64,000 nucleotides of DNA from Marinobacter salinexigens (GCF_008370345.1 NZ_VTUU01000013.1:23107-87106); one strand, 5' to 3'; positions 26,918-36,077 are shown, counted from the stretch's first letter. The notes: generated by a model from the letters alone, not told the origin. Numbers and translations are program-made.

Positions 26918-27862
26918 ATGTTGGAACAGCCCACCACGGTCCAGACAAACAACAATATAAAACGCTTCCACATTAATAAAGCGCTAACAGTTTTGCTTTG
27001 TGCCTGCATTTTGGCCAGCCCTTCCCTACGTGCGAATACCGTTCCGTCGAAAGACTACATCCTCTGGTATCGAAACTACGATAGCCCCGCCATCCGGGCG
27101 CTGGTAGAACTTTCTCTCAGGAAAACGCCTGAATATGGCGACTTCCGCCTCCTGCGCAGCGAAGAACTTAGCCAGGGGCGAGTGCTCCGTGAACTCAGTA
27201 CGAATCGCTCCAGCTTGGTAGACATCGCCAATGTGGCTACCACCGCCGAGCGGGAGACGTTTCTCACCCCGATTCCAATCCCCATCGATGGTGGCCTGCT
27301 CGGTTTTCGGGTTTGCCTGGTGATGCCGAAGAACCTCCCAATGTTCAGCAACATCAAAAATCTCGATGATCTGTCGAACTCCAATATTCGCATCGGCCAA
27401 GGGTCACACTGGCCGGATACGCCGGTGCTTCAGGCGAATGGGGTCAAGGTAATCACCCATACCCGCTTCGAGATCCTGTTTGGAATGATACGAAAAGGGC
27501 GGTTTGAATGTTTCGCCCGCGGGGTCAGTGAAGTGCTTTACGACATGGAGAAGGAGAAAGATCCTGACCTCGTGATTGAACCAAACCTGCTGATTGCTTA
27601 CCCCATGCCTTCTTATTTGTTTGTCGCACCGGGCGACCATGAAACCGCTCATCGCTTACAGCTTGGAATGGAAAGAGCCATTATTGACGGCAGCTTTGCA
27701 GAATTCCTCAAGAAGTATTACGGCCGGGCGGTTGAACTTCTTAGCCTCCACCAGCGAAGTGTTATCGTGCTGGACAACCCCTATCTGACCGAAGACTCCT
27801 GGAATATCAGCCGAATGGCGCTGGAAAACCTCCAGCGCCGCCTCGACATCCTTTCCCGTTAG
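26918..27862 (+). CDS. Periplasmic solute-binding-like protein
   Basis: The 314-residue product has a long positively charged N-terminus and a signal sequence (ALTVLLCACILASPSLRANT), followed by a type II periplasmic-binding fold: DYILWYRNYDSPAIRALVEL, LGFRVCLVMPKN, LDDLSNSNIRIGQG and FECFARGVSEVLYDM. It resembles amino-acid-type binding proteins but has no transporter genes beside it, and such orphan proteins often serve as sensors. It lies next to a chemoreceptor gene on the other strand, so a ligand-presenting role is conceivable but unproven. A cysteine within the hydrophobic stretch does not make a good lipobox. Confidence 0.65.
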   Translation: MLEQPTTVQTNNNIKRFHINKALTVLLCACILASPSLRANTVPSKDYILWYRNYDSPAIRALVELSLRKTPEYGDFRLLRSEELSQGRVLRELSTNRSSLVDIANVATTAERETFLTPIPIPIDGGLLGFRVCLVMPKNLPMFSNIKNLDDLSNSNIRIGQGSHWPDTPVLQANGVKVITHTRFEILFGMIRKGRFECFARGVSEVLYDMEKEKDPDLVIEPNLLIAYPMPSYLFVAPGDHETAHRLQLGMERAIIDGSFAEFLKKYYGRAVELLSLHQRSVIVLDNPYLTEDSWNISRMALENLQRRLDILSR

Positions 27863-27882
27863 ACGGAGTTTCGCCCCAGGAC

Positions 27883-29769
27883 CTAAACCCGGAATCGAGA
27901 GGCGTTCCGATTCAGGCCATCTCCGATTCGCTCAATATGGCCGCTGTACACATCATTTTCGCTTGCAGCGGCAGCCGCCTCCTGGCCTTGATCCGAGATA
28001 CGGGTAATTGATGAATTGAGCTCTTCGGTCACAGACGTCTGCTCCTCCGATGCCGTTGCAATCTGGGAGGTCATCTGGCTGATGGACGTGATGGCCTCTG
28101 CGATCCGGTTAAGAGCCTCCATGGCATCCTGTGCTTTTTCCATGCTCACGTTGGAAACAGCGGTTGAAGCTTTCATCACATCCACTGCGTCGTTCGCGCC
28201 CTTTTGCAGCCGTTCGATCATATTATTGATTTCCTCGGTGCTGGCCTGAGTTCGCTGGGCCAGATTGCGAACCTCATCGGCGACCACCGCAAAACCACGC
28301 CCTGCCTCACCTGCCCGTGCCGCTTCAATGGCGGCGTTCAGAGCCAGAAGATTGGTTTGTTCCGCTATACCCTGAATCACTTCAAGTACTGTGGTAATTG
28401 AGGAAACATCTTTGCCGAGCGTGTCGATCACATTGGCCGCAGCCGTCACCTCAGTGGCCAGCTTCTGAACGGCATCCCGCGAGGCTGCAACGGTTTCAAG
28501 GGAGGCCCGGCTGTCATGATCCGCTGTATTTGCAGCGTCAGCAGTCTGCTGGGCGTTCTGAGCGATTTCCCCTGCCGCTGCAGACATTTCATTGATTGCA
28601 GTGGCAACCATATCCACTTCGTGTTGCTGGCCTTCCACGCTATGCCGGCTTTTACTGGACGTGTCACGTAACGCGGCTACGTTTTCACCCAGCTCCTTAC
28701 TGCCGTGCTGAACATCGCGGACCACGGTCTGAATGTTCTCCACAAAGCGGTTAAAACTCTCGGCTAACTGGCCAAACTCATCTCTGGAACTATGATCCAG
28801 GCGCTGGGTAAGGTCCGCGTCACCGCTCCCAATAGCCGCCATAGCCGTGTTCAGTCGACGGACGGGAGCCATCAGAGCCTTGATTCCAATGTGCAGAATG
28901 ACCAGCGATACCAGCAGCCCGATCGCAGCCATGATCAGCCCCGCCATCCGGGCGTTCTGAACGGGCGCGCTTATTTTGTCCTCGTTGACGAAGGTAGCAA
29001 GGTACCATTTAACCCCCCGCGCTTCGCTGATCTCATGGAAGCTGGCACTCCACGAAGCTCCGTCGAGTTCGTAGTTGTGTTCAGACCCATCGAGCATCGG
29101 ATCTGAGCCGATCAGGGATTTGATGGGCTTGCCAATGAACTCCTGGTCCGGATGAAACAGAATGGTTCCATCGTCACCAATCAATGCTGCATATCCGGTA
29201 TCGGCCAGTGTGATGGTTTTCAGGATCTGATCGATGGCACCCAGGCCGATATCGGCACCTGCTACGCCTTCATATGCACCACGCTTGACCGGGGCCATGG
29301 TCGAAATGATAGTGTCTCCCGTGCTGGCATCGTGATACGGATCGGTGAACGATGCTTGCCCGGTACTCTCAGCTTTTTGATACCAGGGACGTGTTCTGGG
29401 GTCGTAGTCTGATGGAAGCGTGTCGTTATCAGCCTGGGTCTTCATGAGCATGTAGCCATCGCTGGTGCCGACATACACATCACGAAAACCGCCACCGGCT
29501 GTCATGGCCTGCAATAATGTTCTGGCCTGCACATCGTCTTCAGCTGACTCAAGGCCTTTGGCGGCAGATTCCGTCATCGCCAGCCGGGTATTGAGCCACT
29601 CTGCAATGCTGGACGTGCTCTGCGCGACCGTATCGTCAATCAAGGCTTCAACGTAAGTGGACGTCGTATTCTTCAGCCGAACATCTCCAGAGAAAGTGAA
29701 CGCCGCCATCACCAGCAGCAGCAAAATACCAAATGCGATCAGAAGTTTTTGCCCAAAGCTCAGCTGCAC
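27883..29769 (-). CDS. Methyl-accepting chemotaxis protein with dCache sensor
   Basis: Membrane chemoreceptor of 628 residues. It has a first membrane helix (LLIAFGILLLLVMAAFTF), a periplasmic double-Cache domain with the motif DYDPRTRPWYQKA, a second helix near residue 280 (LIMAAIGLLVSLVILHIGI), a HAMP linker (LMAPVRRLNTAMAAIGSGDADLTQRL) and the hairpin signalling domain with the near-invariant AIEAARAGEAGRGFAVVADE. No CheR-tethering pentapeptide is seen at the C-terminus. A GTG start with GAGGA seven bases ahead is preferred over a TTG six codons upstream. Cache domains of this type often bind amino acids or carboxylates. Confidence 0.9.
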   Translation of the reverse strand: MQLSFGQKLLIAFGILLLLVMAAFTFSGDVRLKNTTSTYVEALIDDTVAQSTSSIAEWLNTRLAMTESAAKGLESAEDDVQARTLLQAMTAGGGFRDVYVGTSDGYMLMKTQADNDTLPSDYDPRTRPWYQKAESTGQASFTDPYHDASTGDTIISTMAPVKRGAYEGVAGADIGLGAIDQILKTITLADTGYAALIGDDGTILFHPDQEFIGKPIKSLIGSDPMLDGSEHNYELDGASWSASFHEISEARGVKWYLATFVNEDKISAPVQNARMAGLIMAAIGLLVSLVILHIGIKALMAPVRRLNTAMAAIGSGDADLTQRLDHSSRDEFGQLAESFNRFVENIQTVVRDVQHGSKELGENVAALRDTSSKSRHSVEGQQHEVDMVATAINEMSAAAGEIAQNAQQTADAANTADHDSRASLETVAASRDAVQKLATEVTAAANVIDTLGKDVSSITTVLEVIQGIAEQTNLLALNAAIEAARAGEAGRGFAVVADEVRNLAQRTQASTEEINNMIERLQKGANDAVDVMKASTAVSNVSMEKAQDAMEALNRIAEAITSISQMTSQIATASEEQTSVTEELNSSITRISDQGQEAAAAASENDVYSGHIERIGDGLNRNASRFRV

Positions 29770-29912
29770 AGTTTTATCCTCAACCAATGGGAATCGTTCG
29801 AAACTACAATAGGTTTCGGCCCGTGGTACGTAGACTTTAATTTCTTCTGATAAACTTAGGCCAAAATCCCCATGTTTGTTTATCTACATTTACCTTCAGG
29901 GAGCCCAGCTTA

Positions 29913-31433
29913 ATGGCCCACGAGGAGCTGCACCTTAATCTCCGTAACCTGACGCTCGAAGACTATCCCCAGCTTCAGGAACTGATGGACCGCATCTACG
30001 ACGATATCGGCGGAGCATGGCCGGAAGAGACGATCAAGGCACTGGTTGAGCAGTTCCCTGACGGTCAGATCTGCATAGAAGACAGCGGGCAGCTGGTCGC
30101 TGTCGCGCTGACGGTGTGCGTGAAATACGAGCGCTTCAGCAACCCACACACCTATGACGACCTGATCCTTCGGAACGAGAAGATCTGGCACAACGCCAAC
30201 GGGGATTCGCTCTACGGACTTGATGTTTTTATTCACCCGGAATACCGGGGCTACCGGCTTGGACGACGGCTGTACGAAGCCCGAAAGGAGCTTTGCCGTT
30301 CGATGAACCTTCGGGCCATTCTGGCCGGTGGCCGGATACCCAGTTACTACAAGTATTCAGACCAGTGCACGCCGGAAGAGTACATCCAGCGGGTGGACAG
30401 AAAGGAAATCTACGACCCGATTCTGACTTTCCAGCTTTCCAACGATTTCCAGGTGACCCGCCTGATGCACAAATACCTGCCGGAGGATGAAAAATCCCTC
30501 GGGTATGCGACGTTGCTGGAATGGCGAAACATTCTCTACACCCCACCGTCACTGGTTCTGAACGTCAAGAAAACTCAGGTGCGACTCGGTGCCGTACAAT
30601 GGCAGATGCGGGAGTTCAGTTCGGTTGAGGAAGTGCTGAAGCAGGTGGAATACTTTGTCGATGCGCTATCCGACTACAAAAGTGACTTTGCCCTCTTCCC
30701 TGAATTTTTCAACGCACCGCTGATGGGGCTGACAGATCAGGTGGACCAGACTCGGGCTATCCGCTTCCTGGCCGGGTTTACTGAACAGTTCCGCAACGAA
30801 ATGTCGGAAATGGCGGTGAGTTACAACATCAATATCATTACCGGATCGATGCCCCTGATAGAAAATGACCGGGTATACAACGTGTCCTACCTGTGCCATC
30901 GGGATGGCCGTGTGGACGAGCAGCGTAAAATCCACATCACCCCTCATGAGCGTCGGGATTGGGTTATTGAAGGCGGGCACGATTTCCAGGTTTTCGATAC
31001 CGATGCCGGGCGCGTCGCGATACTGATCTGTTACGATATCGAATTCCCTGAGCTGGGCCGCATTGCGGCCAGTCAGGACGTGGACATCATTATGGTCCCC
31101 TTCTGGACGGATACCAAAAACGGCTATCTGCGGGTAAGGCATTGTGCTCAGGCAAGAGCCATCGAGAACGAGTGTTATGTGGTGATCACGGGAAGCGTCG
31201 GTAACCTTCCGAAGGTTGAAAACCTGGACGTGCAGTATGCCCAGTCATCCGTTTTTTCACCGTCCGACTTTGCGTTCCCCCATGATGCAGTGATGGCTGA
31301 AACCACACCGAATACTGAAATGATCATGTTCTCAGACATGGATCTTGAGAAGCTGAAACTGGTCAGAAACGAGGGTTCTGTTACAAACCTGAAAGACCGG
31401 CGTGTTGATATGTATGATGTGAGAAAAAACTGA
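29913..31433 (+). CDS. GNAT acetyltransferase - carbon-nitrogen hydrolase fusion
   Basis: Two-domain protein of 506 residues. Residues 1-210 form a GNAT N-acetyltransferase (LDVFIHPEYRGYRLGRRLYEARKEL is the acetyl-CoA loop). Residues 225-490 form a nitrilase-superfamily amidohydrolase with the catalytic triad Glu in FPEFFNAPLMG, Lys in RKIHITPHERR and Cys373 in ILICYDIEFPE. The same fusion is widespread in bacteria; its substrate is not established to my knowledge. AGGGAG precedes the ATG. It is divergent from the chemoreceptor. Confidence 0.88.
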   Translation: MAHEELHLNLRNLTLEDYPQLQELMDRIYDDIGGAWPEETIKALVEQFPDGQICIEDSGQLVAVALTVCVKYERFSNPHTYDDLILRNEKIWHNANGDSLYGLDVFIHPEYRGYRLGRRLYEARKELCRSMNLRAILAGGRIPSYYKYSDQCTPEEYIQRVDRKEIYDPILTFQLSNDFQVTRLMHKYLPEDEKSLGYATLLEWRNILYTPPSLVLNVKKTQVRLGAVQWQMREFSSVEEVLKQVEYFVDALSDYKSDFALFPEFFNAPLMGLTDQVDQTRAIRFLAGFTEQFRNEMSEMAVSYNINIITGSMPLIENDRVYNVSYLCHRDGRVDEQRKIHITPHERRDWVIEGGHDFQVFDTDAGRVAILICYDIEFPELGRIAASQDVDIIMVPFWTDTKNGYLRVRHCAQARAIENECYVVITGSVGNLPKVENLDVQYAQSSVFSPSDFAFPHDAVMAETTPNTEMIMFSDMDLEKLKLVRNEGSVTNLKDRRVDMYDVRKN

Positions 31434-31456
31434 TTGGCCTCAACTGAAGGGCCAAT
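31433..31456 (+). terminator. Hairpin after the GNAT-nitrilase gene
   Basis: ATTGGCC and GGCCAAT form a perfect 7-bp stem with a 10-base loop beginning at the stop codon. There is no T-run after it, so it may act as an RNA 3'-end stabiliser or a factor-assisted terminator. Confidence 0.4.
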
Positions 31457-31489
31457 ACATTGATAAATCTCATGAGAGAAGCGGTGTAG

Positions 31490-31543
31490 GACACTGATGA
31501 TATTGCCAAAGAATCCATCAGTGTCTATTGTTTAGGCAATATC
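31490..31543. repeat. Two interleaved perfect inverted repeats
   Basis: Arm A GACACTGATG (31490-31499) pairs with CATCAGTGTC (31516-31525). Arm B GATATTGCC (31499-31507) pairs with GGCAATATC (31535-31543). The order A-B-A'-B' means the two stems interlock: they can form either mutually exclusive hairpins or a pseudoknot. They lie 56-109 bases upstream of the next gene. Confidence 0.85.
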
Positions 31544-31598
31544 CAGTCTTGTCTTGGGTTAGATAGGCAGAAGTTGGATAAGGAAATCAGCAGAGAAA

Positions 31599-32003
31599 AT
31601 GTTCATGAACGAAGCACTACCCGATCTTGTCGCCCGCTTCCGCGTCAGGCATGGCCTGTTCCGGAAAGAACTTGTTGAAGCCTTGCTGTACGAACTGGAT
31701 GCGTACGGCTGCGTCCTGAAAACAGACAAGGTTTTCGACCCGGGTGACACAATCATGCTGGATGTCGTTATGGACATGCCCTTTGACCAGATCCGGGCAG
31801 AAGGTGTCTCCGGGCTGGTTACTGAACGTAGAAAACACTGTAGCAACTTCTTCTACTCCATTGATTTTGTTGAGCCTGATTCTGGAAACCGCTCCGCTCT
31901 TTCTGAGAAGTTGCGGCGTATTCGGGAGGTTCTTTCAAAGAAACAGAGCCTCAAATCCAGGCGTTCTTCAGGGCCTATCTCCGGCTTCCGGCAAATGGCC
32001 TGA
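31599..32003 (+). CDS. Small PilZ-like hypothetical protein
   Basis: The 134-residue product has a beta-rich core that resembles a degenerate PilZ domain: VARFRVRHGLFRKELVEALL, then YGCVLKTDKVFDPGDTIMLDV and FFYSIDFVEPD. The normal c-di-GMP motifs (RxxxR and D/NxSxxG) are not intact, so nucleotide binding is doubtful. The tail is basic (SKKQSLKSRRSS). Two in-frame ATGs, six bases apart, could be the start. It precedes the helix-hairpin-helix protein gene by 42 bases and may be the first gene of the selD operon. Confidence 0.55.
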   Translation: MFMNEALPDLVARFRVRHGLFRKELVEALLYELDAYGCVLKTDKVFDPGDTIMLDVVMDMPFDQIRAEGVSGLVTERRKHCSNFFYSIDFVEPDSGNRSALSEKLRRIREVLSKKQSLKSRRSSGPISGFRQMA

Positions 32004-32045
32004 TTCCGTTTCCCGTTCCCACCCGTCCCCGAAGGAGACAATTCC

Positions 32046-32663
32046 ATGGCCAAGAAAGCCAAACCGAGCGTTGATAAGATCGTGAAAAAGGTCAACAAGG
32101 AGATCGAAAAGACCTCCTCCCAGATCGAATCCCTAATCAGTGACGCACTTAAGCAATTCGATTCGCTGCAGCACCAGATTCAGGACCCGGTGAAGAAGCT
32201 CCTTAAAGACTTTGATGAATTGCGGGAACGCGAAATGAAACGCTTCAACGACGAGTTTGAACGTCGTCTGAAGGAATTCCAGGATCTGCAGAACGGCGTG
32301 CTTGAGCGTCTGGGCGTGTCTCCGAAGGATCTGCCAGCACCAGAAGTGGAACCGAAAGCCGCCAAGCCGGCAGCCAAGAAAGCTCCGGCCAAAAAAGCAC
32401 CTGTTAAAAAGCCCGCTGCAAAACCTGCGGCGAAGCCTGCTGCCAAAAAGAAAGCCCCTGCCGCCCCCAAGAAGCTGGACAAGGGCAACTTAACCCTGGT
32501 GAAAGGCATCGGTCCGGCAACCGCGAAAAAAATGAAGGAAGCCGGTATTACTTCCATCGACCAGATTGCCAATCCATCGGCTGCTGATCAGGAAAAACTC
32601 AAAGCATTCTCCAAAGTTAAAGGCTCCGATCAGTTCAGCGCTGAAGCCAAGAAACTGCTCTGA
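32046..32663 (+). CDS. Coiled-coil / Lys-Ala-Pro-rich / helix-hairpin-helix protein coupled to selD
   Basis: The 205-residue product is modular. Residues 1-90 are highly charged amphipathic helix, phasin-like in character; residues 100-145 are a Lys/Ala/Pro-rich linker of histone-H1-like composition (AKPAAKKAPAKKAPVKK); residues 150-205 carry a helix-hairpin-helix (LVKGIGPATAKKMKEAGITS) of the DNA-binding type. GAAGGAGA precedes its ATG. The stop overlaps the ATG of the selD fusion by one base (TGATG), implying coupling. Its function is unknown; nucleoid or granule association is the best guess. Confidence 0.7.
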   Translation: MAKKAKPSVDKIVKKVNKEIEKTSSQIESLISDALKQFDSLQHQIQDPVKKLLKDFDELREREMKRFNDEFERRLKEFQDLQNGVLERLGVSPKDLPAPEVEPKAAKPAAKKAPAKKAPVKKPAAKPAAKPAAKKKAPAAPKKLDKGNLTLVKGIGPATAKKMKEAGITSIDQIANPSAADQEKLKAFSKVKGSDQFSAEAKKLL

Positions 32664-34939
32664 TGCGAACGCCTGACCAACCTGTATTACGGGACATTGT
32701 CCTGGTAGGTGGCGGGCATAGCCACGTCGGGGTGCTTAAACGGTTTGCTATGAACCCGGTCCCCGGCGTGCGCCTTACCCTCATTTGCAGGGATACCCAC
32801 ACACCCTATTCCGGCATGCTCCCGGGCTATGTCGCAGGGCATTACAGCTACGACGATGTCCATATCGATCTCAGCCGCCTCGCGGAGTATGCAGGCGCAC
32901 GTTTTTACAGGGATGAGGTTGTCGGCCTCGACCGGGATCTGAAGCGGGTAAAATGCCGTAACCGCCCGGATGTTCCCTACGACCTGCTCTCCATTAATAT
33001 TGGTTCCTCCCCTCGGGTTAACGAGGTGGAAGGCGCATCGGAGTTTGCGGTTCCGGTCAAACCCATTAATGGTTTCAACGCACGCTGGCTCGCCCTGCTC
33101 TCCCGCATGGAGAACCATGAGGGGCCACTCACGGTAGGCGTGGTCGGAGCTGGCGCGGGCGGTGTCGAACTCACACTGGCCATGCAGTTTCGATTGCAGA
33201 ATGAGCTGAAGCAAAGGGGTAAAGATCCCAGTCAGCTTCATTTCCACCTGTTTGATAGCGCTGACGAGATTCTCCCGACCCACAACCCTAAGGTTCGTTC
33301 GGTGTTTTCCCGAACACTCGCCGAGCGCGGAGTCAAACTGCATCTTGGGTCTCCCGTGCAACAGGTGCGCAACGGCCAGTTGGTCACAGAATCCGGCGAT
33401 ATACTGCAAACGGACGAAGTGCTCTGGGTAACCCGTGCCGGGGGCCCCGAGTGGTTAAAGGACACCGGCCTGGCCTTGGACGACGGTTTGTTTATCCGTG
33501 TTCGGGATACTCTTCAAACGGAAACCGATGACAGTGTTTTTGCCGCTGGCGACATCGCAAACGTAGTCAACCACCCGCGTGAAAAGGCCGGGGTATTTGC
33601 GGTTCGGCAGGGTCCTCCGCTTGCCGATAACCTTAAACGTATGTCGCTCGGAAAGGCACCGAAAGACTTTAAGCCGCAGAAAACGTGGCTCGCGCTGATC
33701 AGTACCGGCGATAAATACGCGGTGGCTTCAAAGGGCGACCGAGAGTTTGACGGCGCCTGGGTCTGGCGCTGGAAGGACTGGATCGATCGCCGGTTTATGG
33801 CGAAATTCAGTGACCTTCCGCCGATGGAAGAAGACACGAAACTGCCCGACACCGGAGCTGCGCAGTCCGCCGAAGAAGCGTCTCAAGCCATTTCTGCGGT
33901 TGCCATGCGTTGCGGTGGTTGTGGCGCGAAAGTTGGCAGCACGGTGCTTTCCCGCGCTTTGGGTGAACTGAAACCCATTGAACGTGACGACATCATCATT
34001 GGCCTTCATGCCCCGGATGATGCTGCAGTCCTGACGGTTCCGCCCGGAAAGGCTGTAGTTCACACCGTCGACTTCTTCCGTGCCTTTATTGATGACCCCT
34101 ATGTTTTTGGGCGCATCGCAGCAAATCACAGCCTCGGGGATGTGTTTGCTATGGGCGCAGAAGCCCAGAGTGCCACCGCTGTTGCGACCGTACCCTACGG
34201 CATTGAATCCAAGGTTGAGGATGTGGTTTTCCAGATGATGTCTGGGGCCATCGAAGTGTTGAACGAAGCAGGCTGCGCGCTGGTGGGCGGGCATACCGGC
34301 GAAGGAAAGGAGCTTGCACTGGGCTTTGCGGTTAATGGCTTGATAGATCCCGAAGATGTCATGAGCAAAGGCGGCCTTCGGGCAGGCGATGTGCTCATTC
34401 TGACTAAACCCATTGGCACCGGAACTCTGTTTGCGGCTCACGCCCGCCTGGCAGCGAAAGGTCGCTGGATTGATTCCGCGCTTTCCTCCATGGTGCAATC
34501 AAACAAAACCGCTGCAGAGTGCCTGAGGCGCTATGGTTCAAAGGCCTGTACCGATGTGACGGGGTTTGGATTGCTCGGCCATCTGGTAGAAATGACACGG
34601 CCATCCGGGGTGGATGCGGAGCTGGATCTGTCTGCCATTCCCATTCTTCCTGGCGCTGAGGAAACGGCCGCAGCGGGTATTCTCAGTTCCCTTCAGCCGG
34701 CAAACATCCGGCTTCGTCGGGGCATCAGGGATCAGGAGAAGTGGGTAAATCACCCCCGTTATCCGCTGATTTTCGATCCGCAGACTGCCGGTGGGTTACT
34801 GGCCAGCGTTGCTGCCGACCGAGCTGAGTCCTGCGTGCAGGAACTCAAGGCGTTGGGCTATCCCCACACCGCGATCATCGGCCGGGTGACAGCACAGGAT
34901 ATGGAAGGCGCCATCGAGCCTATTTCGTTGAAGGACTAG
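32663..34939 (+). CDS. selD: Flavoprotein oxidoreductase - selenide, water dikinase fusion
   Basis: Makes selenophosphate, the activated selenium donor, from selenide and ATP. The 758-residue product is a fusion. Residues 1-390 are an NADH-dehydrogenase-like FAD protein (IVLVGGGHSHVGVLKRF, VGVVGAGAGGVELTLAM, VFAAGDIANV). Residues 405-758 are SelD with catalytic Cys420 and Lys423 in RCGGCGAKVG, and DDAAVLTVPPGKAVVHTVDF. Cys stands at the position that is selenocysteine in some homologues. The flavin domain may reduce selenium compounds for the kinase; this is inference. It starts at a one-base overlap with the preceding gene and runs 20 bases into the convergent selenosugar synthase gene. Confidence 0.92.
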   Translation: MRTPDQPVLRDIVLVGGGHSHVGVLKRFAMNPVPGVRLTLICRDTHTPYSGMLPGYVAGHYSYDDVHIDLSRLAEYAGARFYRDEVVGLDRDLKRVKCRNRPDVPYDLLSINIGSSPRVNEVEGASEFAVPVKPINGFNARWLALLSRMENHEGPLTVGVVGAGAGGVELTLAMQFRLQNELKQRGKDPSQLHFHLFDSADEILPTHNPKVRSVFSRTLAERGVKLHLGSPVQQVRNGQLVTESGDILQTDEVLWVTRAGGPEWLKDTGLALDDGLFIRVRDTLQTETDDSVFAAGDIANVVNHPREKAGVFAVRQGPPLADNLKRMSLGKAPKDFKPQKTWLALISTGDKYAVASKGDREFDGAWVWRWKDWIDRRFMAKFSDLPPMEEDTKLPDTGAAQSAEEASQAISAVAMRCGGCGAKVGSTVLSRALGELKPIERDDIIIGLHAPDDAAVLTVPPGKAVVHTVDFFRAFIDDPYVFGRIAANHSLGDVFAMGAEAQSATAVATVPYGIESKVEDVVFQMMSGAIEVLNEAGCALVGGHTGEGKELALGFAVNGLIDPEDVMSKGGLRAGDVLILTKPIGTGTLFAAHARLAAKGRWIDSALSSMVQSNKTAAECLRRYGSKACTDVTGFGLLGHLVEMTRPSGVDAELDLSAIPILPGAEETAAAGILSSLQPANIRLRRGIRDQEKWVNHPRYPLIFDPQTAGGLLASVAADRAESCVQELKALGYPHTAIIGRVTAQDMEGAIEPISLKD

Positions 34940-35924
34940 CGGCTTTCCTTCTTTTGGCACAGTTCCCGATTGCCAGATTCAATGCCTGCTCCAGTGATGC
35001 TCTTTCCCTTTCAGGGGAGAAGCCCGGCGCCAGTCGGGTGACTTGTGACGCGAGGGCTGCGAGGAACTCTGCATCCGTCTCGGCTTTTCTTAACAGTCTG
35101 GCCAGAGCCTGTTCATCCCCGGCAGGAAAATAGCCCTTATAGTCGTCCCCCAGAAGTCCCCGGTTCCCGGGGATGTCGGACGCCAAGATCGGTACGCCAG
35201 CACGACAGGCTTCGGATACCACATTGGCACCACCTTCCATCAGGGAGCTGATGACCATGAGACTACTGGCCACCATCAAGTTCTGCGTTTCCTCACCACT
35301 TAGCTCACCAAGCCAACTGAAACGGGGATTCTCAGCTTGCTCCTGCCTGACGAGAGCCGACCAACGTTCATCGTGGGGTTTTCCGGCATTGACGATCCGT
35401 ACCCGCGAATCCGCAGGGAGTAGCAGTGCAGCTTTCGCGGCCCTGAGGGAGTCCTTTTCACTCCGAAGATGTCCTATCACACAGGCAGAGAAGTCATTCC
35501 CGGGCGGTCCAGGCGACCATTTTTCAGGCGGTACCGGTGCCGACTGGCGAAGCGTAACCAAACGATCCCGGCAGCCCGATGGAATATCGTTTCCTACCTT
35601 ATCGTGAAGCCCTATCAATGCGTCGGCGAGTTCCATGGATTCATGGGTCGGCTCCGGGTCGTCGTGCTGGTAGCGGTAGAGATCAGTGCCGGTGAGCGCC
35701 ACGATCAATGGCCGGAAAGGCCAGCATTGATAGAAGGTCTTGATGGCCGAATGGCTACGCCAGGCGTGCAGGCCGATAAACAGGTCACAGGGTTCGCCTC
35801 TATAATCCGTTTTCACTTCTACCCTGTGCCCTGAATCCTGCAACAAGGCCTGCCAACGAAGCGCGGTTGCGCGGTTGCCCGCCCGCGATCCTTCCGGGGC
35901 CGGGGTGATCATTATTATATGCAT
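34920..35924 (-). CDS. senB: SenB-type selenosugar synthase (glycosyltransferase family)
   Basis: The 334-residue product matches, as I recall the family, SenB of the selenoneine pathway, which joins selenophosphate with a UDP-sugar to give a selenosugar. Diagnostic stretches are ITPAPEGSRAGNRATALRW at the N-terminus, DLFIGLHAWRS, VALTGTDLYRY, VIGHLRSEKDSLRAAKAA, RFSWLGELS and SLMEGGANVVSEACRAGVPI. It converges on selD with stops overlapping by 20 bases, which fits a shared selenium pathway. No SenA-like (EgtB-type) gene is seen. The alternative is an ordinary GT4 glycosyltransferase, but the sequence and the neighbour argue against it. Confidence 0.8.
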   Translation of the reverse strand: MHIIMITPAPEGSRAGNRATALRWQALLQDSGHRVEVKTDYRGEPCDLFIGLHAWRSHSAIKTFYQCWPFRPLIVALTGTDLYRYQHDDPEPTHESMELADALIGLHDKVGNDIPSGCRDRLVTLRQSAPVPPEKWSPGPPGNDFSACVIGHLRSEKDSLRAAKAALLLPADSRVRIVNAGKPHDERWSALVRQEQAENPRFSWLGELSGEETQNLMVASSLMVISSLMEGGANVVSEACRAGVPILASDIPGNRGLLGDDYKGYFPAGDEQALARLLRKAETDAEFLAALASQVTRLAPGFSPERERASLEQALNLAIGNCAKRRKAASPSTK

Positions 35925-35966
35925 ACGGACGTTTCTGCTGTTTGAGCCATACCGGGCGTTAAATCG

Positions 35967-35972
35967 TATAAT
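35967..35972 (+). promoter_or_regulatory. Candidate -10 box for the selenium-type ABC operon
   Basis: A perfect TATAAT lies 106 bases upstream of the binding-protein ATG. A possible -35 (TTGAGC, 35942-35947) has a long 19-base spacer. A small hairpin GGAGC-GTTC-GCTCC follows in the leader near 36020-36035. Confidence 0.35.
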
Positions 35973-36077
35973 TGTTCAGAGTTATCGTAAATCAAGGTAT
36001 CCTTTCCACGTATAGGACAGGTGGAGCGTTCGCTCCGTCGCTCGATTCATTTCCATTCTTCCGAGTAAGGACAATAC

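Noticed and set aside
32340..32475. Lys/Ala/Pro-rich repeats as a DNA repeat array or CRISPR
   Set aside because: The repetition is at the amino-acid level within an intact reading frame with varied codons; there are no spacer-like units. No CRISPR array is seen anywhere in the window.
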